A DNA stretch of 23,345 nt from Methanobacteriota archaeon (GCA_029977605.1 JAPOKN010000016.1:1-23345), one strand, 5' to 3'. Counted from the first letter of the stretch, positions 15,100 to 21,898 are shown. The notes: generated by a model not told the origin, from the letters alone. Made by a program: numbers and translations.

Positions 15100-15923
15100 T
15101 AAAGAGTGAACTCCATGCCTTCTTCACCAACTTCCCAACCCATCTCCTTAACTTTGAAAAACTCTTTTGAATTTTTATCGTGAAGCGGGTTAGTGTGGTT
15201 AAGATGTATAAAAATTATTCTAGGATCTTTGTGACGTCTTTCTCCAAGTAATTGAAGCGTTTCTTTAACCGTCGGATGTGGTACATTTTCCTGATTTCGA
15301 TTATCTAACTCCATTTTGTCCCAGAAAGTACCGTCTAAAAGTACAATATTAGCTTCAATATGATTAAACCAGTCTAATGGATTCTTGTGACCTAAAAAAC
15401 CTAGTGTTTCAAGCCAAGAATCATGATCAGGAAGGAATAAAACATTATTTTTACCTTTGAAAAGAAAAGCATGTGTATCAAAGTCTTTAGACCGGTGTGG
15501 AACTTCTATCGGAATTACCGAATTTGTTCCGAACTCTGAAAATATGAGATTTTCTCTGTCAAACAATTTTTTCCAAATTGGATGTTTTAGGATATATTCC
15601 CTTACAGATTGAGAACATCTAAGTTTAATTTTTTTAGAATTAAGTGCTTCTCTACCAAATTGGCCTAAACCTTCTATGTGCCCTATATGTGCGTGGGTTA
15701 ACCAGATTTCGTCTAATTCTGGATTTTCTATCATCTGCAATTGATTTGTAAGGCTCTTAGTTGTTTCAACAATACCAAATTTATCTCCGTGCAAACCAAG
15801 AGAAACTGGATTTCTAACCAAAAGTGAATTTTTGAAAGCCTCTTCACAACATTCTTTGTTGCAGCCTATCTGGGGCCTTCCTGCATCCTGAGCATTACCT
15901 AGTAAAGTTATTTTATTGTACAT
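15099..15923 (-). CDS. PqqB-like metallo-beta-lactamase-fold protein
   Basis: A 274-aa protein of the metallo-beta-lactamase fold. Features recalling PqqB are an N-terminal LGNAQDAGRPQIGCN with Cys pairs (C21, C25, C26), THAHIGHIEGLGQFG at 76-90, LPDHDSW, LLDGTFW, a HPTV segment and HLNHTNP near the C-terminus. The metal motif is HAHIGH, where the usual HxHxDH has Asp: the second-metal Asp is Gly here. PqqB itself also has an altered motif, so a one-metal or redox role is possible. No other PQQ biosynthesis gene (pqqA, C, D, E) is in the window, so I do not call PQQ synthesis. It overlaps the amidotransferase gene by 11 nt upstream and the methyltransferase by 1 nt downstream, so the three are surely co-translated. 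Confidence 0.85.
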   Translation of the reverse strand: MYNKITLLGNAQDAGRPQIGCNKECCEEAFKNSLLVRNPVSLGLHGDKFGIVETTKSLTNQLQMIENPELDEIWLTHAHIGHIEGLGQFGREALNSKKIKLRCSQSVREYILKHPIWKKLFDRENLIFSEFGTNSVIPIEVPHRSKDFDTHAFLFKGKNNVLFLPDHDSWLETLGFLGHKNPLDWFNHIEANIVLLDGTFWDKMELDNRNQENVPHPTVKETLQLLGERRHKDPRIIFIHLNHTNPLHDKNSKEFFKVKEMGWEVGEEGMEFTL

Positions 15924-16566
15924 TTTTAAGTTCTTTTCTTAACCATTCTCGTGGTAAGGCCCTACCAAGACCTTCAGAAGTTCTTTCAGGATGCCATTGT
16001 ACTGCAAACCAGGGTAATGATTCATGCTTAATAGCTTCAATCATTCCATCAGAAGATTGGGACAGTATTTGGAGATCATTCCCTAAATTCCGAATTCCTT
16101 GATGGTGATGGCTCATTACTTCAAATTCTTTACCTTCCATTTTAGTCCAATGAGGAATGTCTCCTGCGGGGGGCTCACCTCCTTCTCCATCTCTGTGCAT
16201 TGCGCCATCAAATCCGCCTTGACCTATGTCTGGCCATAATGTCCCTTCCAAATATACATTCATAACTTGTAATCCTCTGCATATTCCTAATACTGGCATT
16301 TTAATCTGTTCAGCTTTTTTTAGCAAAGAAAGCTCTAATTCATCTCTTTCATCCTTAACTCCGTCAATGGGCAACTCTTCAGTTTGTGAACCATAAGCTC
16401 CACTCTTAATTCCCATATCTCCGCCCCCAGATAACACTAAAACATCGTATTTTTCTAGTACATTAACCGATTGAATTCTTTCAGGATTGCCATCTGCTTC
16501 TTCAATAAATTTAGCATAACGAGGATAATAACGGTCTGAACTGAGAGTTAATGCAGTCAATTTCAT
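15913..16566 (-). CDS. Class I glutamine amidotransferase-like hydrolase (peptidase C26, PuuD-like)
   Basis: A 217-aa protein of the gamma-glutamyl hydrolase type. The nucleophile elbow is GICRGLQVMN with Cys96, and the partner His192 and Glu194 lie in QWHPE; SGGGD near 46-50 is the oxyanion-loop region. The closest role known to me is PuuD-like cleavage of gamma-glutamyl amides such as gamma-glutamyl-GABA, but substrate choice cannot be read from the sequence. ATG at 16566 is preferred over the in-frame TTG at 16581: it gives the usual short hydrophobic first strand (MKLTALTLS) and has a TATA-like element 27 nt upstream. A LysE-type exporter precedes it by 33 nt and the PqqB-like gene overlaps its end. 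Confidence 0.87.
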   Translation of the reverse strand: MKLTALTLSSDRYYPRYAKFIEEADGNPERIQSVNVLEKYDVLVLSGGGDMGIKSGAYGSQTEELPIDGVKDERDELELSLLKKAEQIKMPVLGICRGLQVMNVYLEGTLWPDIGQGGFDGAMHRDGEGGEPPAGDIPHWTKMEGKEFEVMSHHHQGIRNLGNDLQILSQSSDGMIEAIKHESLPWFAVQWHPERTSEGLGRALPREWLRKELKNVQ

Positions 16567-16588
16567 TAATTTTCTGAACAAGCAGTCC

Positions 16589-16597
16589 TAATTATTA
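16589..16597 (-). promoter_or_regulatory. TATA-like box of the amidotransferase gene
   Basis: On the minus strand TAATAATTA is centred about 27 nt before the ATG at 16566, in the 33-nt gap after the exporter gene. It supports that ATG and a possible internal promoter of the cluster. Confidence 0.45.
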
Positions 16598-16599
16598 CT

Positions 16600-17205
16600 T
16601 TAGAAAACTTCTTGAAACATTGAAAATGCTAAAATGAACATTATTGAAGCAATAACTAAATCCAAAATTTGCCACGCTTTTTTTGAGCTCATAAGTGGGG
16701 ACAAAAATCTTGCTCCAAACGCTAGGGAAAAAAAGAAGATAAAACTAGCTAAGCAAGCACCTAAGCCGAAATCAAGAGAATCTTCAAATCTAATGGAAAC
16801 TGTGCCAATTAGAATTAAAGTATCTATGTAGACATGAGGGTTAAACCAAGTCAAAACTGCACAATTAATTAAAACCAATTTTAAGTTCGATTCTTGTTCC
16901 TCGGAGGCTTCGAGAAAACTATCTGCTAAGTAGGCCCCTTTTAGCCTTAGAAAACCATATCCTAACAACCAAGCTCCCCCAATTGCAAACATATATTGAG
17001 AGAAATTATCGAAATTTGAAATTGTAGAACCAAATCCAAAAATACCTAATAATATCAGAATAATATCTGACAAGGTACAGAAAAAAGCTATGGGAAGAAC
17101 ATGCTGTTTCAGTAGGCCTTGACGTAGAACAAAAGCATTCTGTGGACCTATGGCTAAAATAAGTGAAAAACTAAGTAGAAAACCTGATAGAAAGGCTGTG
17201 TTCAA
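16600..17205 (-). CDS. LysE/ArgO-family amino-acid exporter
   Basis: A 201-aa membrane protein with about six hydrophobic helices. Its N-terminus contains AIGPQNAFVLRQGLLKQHVLPIAFFCTLSD, the signature of LysE/ArgO basic amino-acid exporters, and FNPHVYIDTLILIGTVS in the middle is the second family block (N-P-x-x-Y-L-D). It would export an amino acid (Lys/Arg in characterised members) across the cytoplasmic membrane. The start is a TTG at 17205: an in-frame TGA lies 6 nt upstream, and the TTG forms a TTGA overlap with the stop of a 34-aa gene. Placed before a gamma-glutamyl-hydrolase-like enzyme, it may export the product of the cluster. Confidence 0.92.
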   Translation of the reverse strand: MNTAFLSGFLLSFSLILAIGPQNAFVLRQGLLKQHVLPIAFFCTLSDIILILLGIFGFGSTISNFDNFSQYMFAIGGAWLLGYGFLRLKGAYLADSFLEASEEQESNLKLVLINCAVLTWFNPHVYIDTLILIGTVSIRFEDSLDFGLGACLASFIFFFSLAFGARFLSPLMSSKKAWQILDLVIASIMFILAFSMFQEVF

Positions 17206-17306
17206 GAATCACTTTCTATTGGAACCCATTTCTCCTGACCTGTCTTTGGATCTATAATTTTCTTAACGGGTTGTCCTTTGATGAAAGCTTTGAACTCTTT
17301 GGGCAT
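17202..17306 (-). CDS. Small 34-aa protein upstream of the LysE-type exporter
   Basis: ATG at 17306 to TGA at 17202, 34 residues: starts MPKEFKAFIKGQPVKK, continues IIDPKTGQEKWVPIESDS. It is Lys-rich, has no membrane segment, and alternating hydrophobics suggest a small beta-hairpin. I do not recognise it. Support for reality is positional: its stop overlaps the exporter's TTG start as TTGA, the same junction used by the GNAT/cysS pair, and a TATA-like element lies about 28 nt before its ATG. It could be a small partner protein or a leader that couples translation to the exporter. Confidence 0.6.
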   Translation of the reverse strand: MPKEFKAFIKGQPVKKIIDPKTGQEKWVPIESDS

Positions 17307-17327
17307 AATTTTACAGAAAAAGCTGTG

Positions 17328-17340
17328 TATTAGTATTTTA
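17328..17340 (-). promoter_or_regulatory. TATA-like box of the five-gene cluster
   Basis: On the minus strand TAAAATACTAATA is centred about 28 nt before the ATG of the 34-aa gene, in the 42-nt gap after the methylthiotransferase. A T5 run between box and ATG may end upstream transcription. Confidence 0.45.
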
Positions 17341-17348
17341 CTACTATC

Positions 17349-18572
17349 TCAAACTAAAATTGCAGTCATGAACCCATACTCTGAATCGATTATTTCAACG
17401 TCGTAAAATTCACCTAATGGTAACTCTTCCATCAAAATAATTGGACGGTAGTTATCATCCCTGCAAAGTGTACTGCCTCTCTTTTGATTCTCCACCGTCA
17501 AAATGGAAGTTTTCCTTCCTAAGAATCGTTTAAAACTTTTAGCTCCCAACTCCTTTCTTAGACTCGTTAATTCGCGGGAACGTTTTTTGACTATTCTACC
17601 GTTTATCCTCTTGTATCTAGAAGCTGGCGTACCCTTTCTAGGGGAAAAACGTGTTACATTAACCAAATCTGGAGATAATTCATTTAACAAACTTATTGTC
17701 TCATGATGGTCTTCATCGGTCTCTCCGGGAAATCCAGTTATTATGTCTGTAATAATCATCATTTCAGGATAATAATCTCTGAAGACATTCACTACTTCCC
17801 AAAACTCTTCAAGTGTGTGATCTCTAACCATAGAGTCCAATATCTTTTGTGAACCCGATTGAATTGGTAAGTGCATGAATTTGTAAGTTCTCGGATCTCC
17901 CCATGCCTTAGCCATTTCATGTGAGCGTCCAGCAACTAACATCGGATTCAACATACCTACTCTTAGTCTAAATTCTCCATCTAAATGTGATAACTCCATT
18001 AGCAAATTCTCAAGACTAGATCCTGTATCTGCTCCAAATGCTCCATTATCTTGTGAAGTTAACAATAATTCTTTGCTCCCAGAATCTATCGCATATTGAG
18101 CCTTGAAAAATATGTCATTTACTGAACGTGAGGTTACTCTGCCTCTAGCCTTTAAAGTTGCACAATAAGTGCATCTGCCAAGGCATCCTGAGGAGATAGG
18201 TAAAATAGACGCAAAAGGAGATTCTAAGATTTCTGGCTTGCAGCCACCTCTGCCTATCAAATCCTCTAAACCATCAATGTCTCCTGGAGAAACTAAAGGA
18301 GCATTAGGAAATTTAGAATTCAAAACCTTAGTATCTGCTGTAGCCATACATCCACTAACTATCACATTTTTACCTTGATCCATTAGCTCAGAAATACGCT
18401 TTTCCATTTTGTTTTGTGTTGACTCTATTACAGTACATGTGCCAAGAACAACCGTTTCAGCTGATGTTGAATCTTTTGCAATCTCGTGGCCTAACTCATT
18501 CGCGTGATCTCTCATTTCAAGAGTTTCACCCTGATTTGCAGTACATCCATATCCTTCAAACCAAATAGACAC
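17349..18572 (-). CDS. tRNA t6A37 methylthiotransferase (MiaB family, archaeal/CDKAL1-like)
   Basis: It adds a methylthio group to N6-threonylcarbamoyladenosine at position 37 of ANN-decoding tRNAs (ms2t6A). The 407 aa show all three domains. The N-terminal UPF0004 part has cluster cysteines C10 (YGCTANQ), C46 (GTCTV) and C75 (SGCMA). The radical-SAM core has CX3CX2C at C130, C134 and C137. The C-terminal TRAM domain occupies about 350-407. The YGCTANQ start and short length fit the archaeal/eukaryotic e-MtaB (CDKAL1) branch rather than bacterial MiaB. The start is a GTG at 18572, 47 nt from the divergent tmk, with one shared TATA-like element between them. It is the second tRNA position-37 enzyme in this window after TYW1. 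Confidence 0.92.
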   Translation of the reverse strand: MSIWFEGYGCTANQGETLEMRDHANELGHEIAKDSTSAETVVLGTCTVIESTQNKMEKRISELMDQGKNVIVSGCMATADTKVLNSKFPNAPLVSPGDIDGLEDLIGRGGCKPEILESPFASILPISSGCLGRCTYCATLKARGRVTSRSVNDIFFKAQYAIDSGSKELLLTSQDNGAFGADTGSSLENLLMELSHLDGEFRLRVGMLNPMLVAGRSHEMAKAWGDPRTYKFMHLPIQSGSQKILDSMVRDHTLEEFWEVVNVFRDYYPEMMIITDIITGFPGETDEDHHETISLLNELSPDLVNVTRFSPRKGTPASRYKRINGRIVKKRSRELTSLRKELGAKSFKRFLGRKTSILTVENQKRGSTLCRDDNYRPIILMEELPLGEFYDVEIIDSEYGFMTAILV

Positions 18573-18591
18573 GATTAACCAACAAATCCCC

Positions 18592-18598
18592 TAATTAA
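18592..18598. promoter_or_regulatory. Single TATA-like element between two divergent genes
   Basis: TAATTAA, containing the palindrome TAATTA, is the only TATA-like run in the 47-nt gap. Its centre is about 25 nt from the tmk ATG and 23 nt from the GTG of the methylthiotransferase, so it could serve both directions. Confidence 0.45.
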
Positions 18599-18619
18599 GA
18601 CCCTTCCTGTGTATCTCTT

Positions 18620-19204
18620 ATGCTCATAAATCTAGAAGGAATTGATGGATGTGGAAAGTCAACACAATCCCAATTTTTAATGGATAAATTTGAGAGTGAT
18701 AATGAAAAGACAATATTACTGAAGGAACCAACAAATGGAAAATATGGGCAAAAACTGTGGGAGATGCTAAGTGGAAAGATTGAAGCTACCACTGAAGAAA
18801 TTTTGGAATTATTTGTATTAGATCGCAAAGAACATGTTAATCAAAAAATTAAGCCTGCTCTTGATGAGGGAAAGATTGTTCTCATGGATCGATATTATTA
18901 TTCTACAATGGCATATCAGGCAGCTGCAGGAATTGACATTAACAGAATAAGAAGAGATAATGAATTTGCACCAAAGCCAGATATTGTATTAATTTTCGAT
19001 TTACCTGCTGATTTAGCAATGAAGCGCGTTAGAGGTCATAGTGTAGCTGATGTATTCGAAAAAGAAGAACACTTGGAAAAAGTTCGGAAAGCTTACCTAA
19101 ATTTGGAAGATGATTCTTTAGTTCGAATTATAGATGCTACGAGAGCTCCTGATGAAATATTTGATGAAGTTTGGAGATTAGTTTCTGAGGTTAGAAATGG
19201 ATGA
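18620..19204 (+). CDS. tmk: Thymidylate kinase
   Basis: It phosphorylates dTMP to dTDP with ATP. The 194-aa sequence opens with LEGIDGCGKST (P-loop at 7-15), then the substrate block LLKEPTNGKYGQKL, the LFVLDRKEHV helix, and MDRYYYSTMAYQ with the conserved Asp90-Arg91. It ends with FDLPADLAMKRVRG and a short lid. The ATG at 18620 is the natural start, with a TATA-like element 25 nt upstream. An 8-nt overlap with the following membrane-protein gene suggests an operon. With nrdJ in the same window, two steps of DNA precursor supply are present, though in separate units. Confidence 0.95.
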   Translation: MLINLEGIDGCGKSTQSQFLMDKFESDNEKTILLKEPTNGKYGQKLWEMLSGKIEATTEEILELFVLDRKEHVNQKIKPALDEGKIVLMDRYYYSTMAYQAAAGIDINRIRRDNEFAPKPDIVLIFDLPADLAMKRVRGHSVADVFEKEEHLEKVRKAYLNLEDDSLVRIIDATRAPDEIFDEVWRLVSEVRNG

Positions 19205-19646
19205 TTTACTACAATATGCAAAAGTAGTTTTACTAATCGTACTTTTATATGATGTAATAATTCTTTTTCGAAAACCTGAACCAGATAGTAAAATTATTAC
19301 ACTAGACTTTTGGAAGGAGATTGAAAGAAAGGGAATCAATGGATTACTAATTCCTAGCACTATGATCTTTATTATTTCTCTTGATTACGCTCAAGGACTT
19401 GATATTTACCTTTCAGTAGCGCTGTTAATTTTGAGTTTAATATATCTAGGATATCCTCGGCCTTTTGCATTTGGAAAAACTGGCATCTTGCTCGACGGGA
19501 AGACTATTGTAAATGATAGAATTCTCAAAGCTAAAAGAACTGATAAAGGAGCTAAAATTTCAATAGAGTGGTACGGGTGGCTAATGGAGAAAGAATTACC
19601 CGATTGTAAAGTTACTGACTCTATTGTAGAAAAATTTACAAACTAA
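19197..19646 (+). CDS. Unrecognised membrane protein with three predicted helices
   Basis: A 149-aa protein I do not recognise. Hydrophobic segments lie at about 8-24 (AKVVLLIVLLYDVIILF), 49-65 and 68-85. They are followed by a soluble, mildly basic tail of about 60 residues with FGKTGILLDGKTIVNDRI, which reads like a small beta domain. It starts inside the end of tmk (8-nt overlap), so translation is probably coupled. Its TAA shares the CTAA tetranucleotide with the TAG of the convergent cysS. Nothing in it points to nucleotide metabolism. Confidence 0.75.
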   Translation: MDDLLQYAKVVLLIVLLYDVIILFRKPEPDSKIITLDFWKEIERKGINGLLIPSTMIFIISLDYAQGLDIYLSVALLILSLIYLGYPRPFAFGKTGILLDGKTIVNDRILKAKRTDKGAKISIEWYGWLMEKELPDCKVTDSIVEKFTN

Positions 19647-20836
19647 GAAAATAATCCTAGAACACATTCAAAGATACTATACATCCCTGATATTGGTGCT
19701 AAATTTCCATTTTTCTTTATACGATTTCTAGCAATTATATCTAATTCTCTCAATACATCTATTGCAGTAGGCGTGTCTAAGTCATCAGCAAGAGCATCCT
19801 CGAATCGTGATACTAAAGGTGCAAGTTCCTCATCATCTCTCGGATCTGTGGGGTCTACAACCATGCAATCAACAGCATTAATTCCAAGTTTTTCAGCTTC
19901 CTGGCAGGCCTTTAATAAAGAATCTGGAGTGTAAGGCGTAAATGATCTGTAGTGATGAGTTAAGAGGTAAAAACGTAGCGAGGCAGGAGGACATTCTTCA
20001 AATATCTCTCTAAGACTTACTCTCTCACTTCTTGACTTAGATAATTTCCCCTCTGCATCTTCCATCAATCCATTGTGCATCCAGAAATCACAATAGTGAC
20101 CTAGTCCTATTTTCTCAGCTAAAATCATTTCAGTTTCATGATGAGGATAAATAAGGTCAATACCTCCCCAGTGAATGTCAATAGGTAAATCCAATTCTGA
20201 AGATGACATTATTGTGCACTCTAAATGCCATCCTGGCCTTCCTGGAGGTAAACCATCAACTTCCCAAGAATTGCCTCCTTCAAGAGGAGGACCCCATAGT
20301 AGAGTATCGTGAGGGCTTTCTTTAGGTCCTGAATCTACGTCAGAAGTGCCCTCTGCTAAAGATTCCTCAAGATTTATTCTTAATAATTTACCATGATCAT
20401 CTTGGTTAATCCTAACAAAGACACCCTGGTCTGTTTGGTACGCTTCTCCAGCTTCGAGTAACTTCCTAGTTTCCATAGCAATCTTTTCTACAAACTCTGA
20501 AGCTCTGGTATATTTTGATGCATAAGTATTTGACAATAATGCCATATTATCCAAAAATTCCTTCTCATACTTTTGAGTAAAAGTAAACTCATCCACACCT
20601 TTCCTGAGCGCACCCTCGGCGGTCTCGTCTGAGACATCAGTAAAATTTTGAATATGAGTAACCTCATATTCCTTGTAAATTAGCCATCTCTTTAAAATAT
20701 CAAAAGAAACATAAGATTTTGCATGGCCGAGGTGCGTTTCTGAGTATACAGTAGGTCCACAGATGTATAATCCTAACTTCTTAGAATCTTTTGAAAACAC
20801 TTCTTTAATCCCTGAAGCTGTATTGAAAAACCTCAA
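19643..20836 (-). CDS. cysS: Cysteinyl-tRNA synthetase, short form lacking the C-terminal anticodon-binding domain
   Basis: It charges tRNA-Cys. The class I signatures HLGH (35-38) and KLSKS (264-268) are intact. Zinc ligands C26, C207, H232 and E236 keep the spacing known from the E. coli enzyme. I place the start at the TTG at 20836: it overlaps the GNAT stop as TTGA and gives MRFFNTASGIKEVF, the normal CysS N-terminus. A longer reading from TTG at 20863 adds nine unlikely residues. At 397 aa it stops about where the E. coli protein (461 aa) begins its C-terminal anticodon-binding domain, so that domain appears absent. It is the third gene of a cotranscribed unit and its stop overlaps the convergent membrane-protein gene. 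Confidence 0.93.
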   Translation of the reverse strand: MRFFNTASGIKEVFSKDSKKLGLYICGPTVYSETHLGHAKSYVSFDILKRWLIYKEYEVTHIQNFTDVSDETAEGALRKGVDEFTFTQKYEKEFLDNMALLSNTYASKYTRASEFVEKIAMETRKLLEAGEAYQTDQGVFVRINQDDHGKLLRINLEESLAEGTSDVDSGPKESPHDTLLWGPPLEGGNSWEVDGLPPGRPGWHLECTIMSSSELDLPIDIHWGGIDLIYPHHETEMILAEKIGLGHYCDFWMHNGLMEDAEGKLSKSRSERVSLREIFEECPPASLRFYLLTHHYRSFTPYTPDSLLKACQEAEKLGINAVDCMVVDPTDPRDDEELAPLVSRFEDALADDLDTPTAIDVLRELDIIARNRIKKNGNLAPISGMYSIFECVLGLFS

Positions 20837-21684
20837 CCTTTGTCTCCCCCGCCCCTCGCACAAATATTAGATTCATCAGGCCAGTCTTCTCCATAAAACA
20901 TAGACATGAAGTATGAGTCTGCTGTATATCCCACAGAATCAAGTAGACTCGTGATACGGTGATTTGGTGCTGGAACAAAAATGTCAACGGTAGACTTTGG
21001 TGGAATGGCAAATACTGACTTCTGAAGCATACCTCTCCAATTTTTACATCCTGGCTCAACAACCCAGGGGCCAACTTCGTACCAGTTTTCATCTCCTTTA
21101 ACCACGATAAATCCTTTCACGATTTGATTTTCATCAAGTGCTACAAAAGCACATTGCGGTAAATTTCCAATAAAGTCTTTGATAAGTTCTGACCTGTCAC
21201 CTCTAAATTGTCTTTTATCCATTTCTAAAATATCATCTAAATATCCTTCCGCAGGAACAATGTTATCATCAGAGTCAATAGCAAAAGGCTGAAACTCCTT
21301 CAAATCGGCATCAAGCCTGAAAAGAGTTGACATTCCCTCAGGAGTGAACCCTAATTTCTTGTAAAAAACAGTTGAACTCATATTTGAGTGAACTCTGACT
21401 GTGTCGCAAGATTCAAGTCTTTTCTTAGCCTCAATGACTAATTTACTGCCTAATTCTTTACCTCTATAATTTTCTGAAACTATAACATTTCCAATCATCC
21501 CTAAAGTACTAAAATCAAACGCTGTCGTAACGCCCACTAATTTGTCACCATCGTAAGCTCCAAGAGGTATACTTCTTTTGAAAAGTCGATTCCAATCACT
21601 TTTGGAATTACCCCATCCCTCAGTGTCCGTTAAAGATTTAGCAGCTTCTAAATCGGATTCTAAAAGATCTCTTACATCAATCAT
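20833..21684 (-). CDS. GNAT-family N-acetyltransferase (probably two-domain)
   Basis: A 283-aa protein. The N-terminal half is a standard GNAT domain: IRDL-like start (MIDVRDLLESD), GAYDGDKLVGVTTAF strands, the acetyl-CoA motif A VSENYRGKELGSKL at about 69-82, and NMSSTVFYKKLGF, the usual Y-x-x-LGF end. The C-terminal half (about 135-283) again has a GNAT-like strand order (FVALDENQIVKGFIVVKG, then YEVGPWVVEP) and ends VPAPNHRITSLLDSVGY. Substrate is unknown. ATG at 21684 is preferred over TTG at 21717 because it overlaps the stop of a 47-aa Cys-rich gene by 8 nt and gives a canonical N-terminus. Its own stop forms the TTGA junction with cysS. Confidence 0.88.
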   Translation of the reverse strand: MIDVRDLLESDLEAAKSLTDTEGWGNSKSDWNRLFKRSIPLGAYDGDKLVGVTTAFDFSTLGMIGNVIVSENYRGKELGSKLVIEAKKRLESCDTVRVHSNMSSTVFYKKLGFTPEGMSTLFRLDADLKEFQPFAIDSDDNIVPAEGYLDDILEMDKRQFRGDRSELIKDFIGNLPQCAFVALDENQIVKGFIVVKGDENWYEVGPWVVEPGCKNWRGMLQKSVFAIPPKSTVDIFVPAPNHRITSLLDSVGYTADSYFMSMFYGEDWPDESNICARGGGDKG

Positions 21685-21820
21685 CCGAATAACCCTCGTC
21701 ACAGTCTTGCTGTCCAAAAGTCAAAAATTTCTTTTTCTTAACCTGAAGCTTAAGCCTACAGCTACCATAGCCATAATCCTCACCACCGTACCAATGTGGA
21801 CAATCTTTACACTTAAGCAT
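21677..21820 (-). CDS. Small 47-aa four-cysteine protein, possible zinc-binding
   Basis: ATG at 21820 to TGA at 21677, 47 residues. Cysteines are at 4, 7, 21 and 40: CKDCPHW at the start, YGYGSCRLK in the middle and FGQQDCDEGY near the end, with a Lys-rich stretch (27-31) between. The CxxC...C...C pattern fits a single zinc or iron-sulfur site. The stop overlaps the ATG of the GNAT gene by 8 nt, and a TATA-like box (ATTAATATT) lies about 22 nt before its ATG, so it appears to head the GNAT-cysS transcript. Function is unknown; a zinc-ribbon-like RNA/protein-binding module or a cysteine-codon-rich leader are both possible. Confidence 0.7.
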   Translation of the reverse strand: MLKCKDCPHWYGGEDYGYGSCRLKLQVKKKKFLTFGQQDCDEGYSDD

Positions 21821-21837
21821 TAGGTAATGATTTGGGC

Positions 21838-21846
21838 AATATTAAT
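21838..21846 (-). promoter_or_regulatory. TATA-like box of the Cys-rich protein/GNAT/cysS unit
   Basis: On the minus strand ATTAATATT is centred about 22 nt before the ATG at 21820, slightly closer than the other boxes here. It shares the 78-nt divergent region with the M14 peptidase promoter. Confidence 0.4.
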
Positions 21847-21866
21847 GAAGATATCTATTGAAGAAA

Positions 21867-21874
21867 TTTTATAA
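21867..21874 (+). promoter_or_regulatory. TATA-like box of the M14 carboxypeptidase gene
   Basis: TTTTATAA is centred about 28 nt before the ATG at 21899, which selects this ATG over those at 21917 and 21932 and predicts a leaderless mRNA. Confidence 0.55.
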
Positions 21875-21898
21875 TGTAAGCCTCTTGTGTGATGTTAC

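Noticed and set aside
15099..15923. A PQQ biosynthesis locus.
   Set aside because: Only a PqqB-like protein is present, with an altered metal motif and no other pqq gene in the window.
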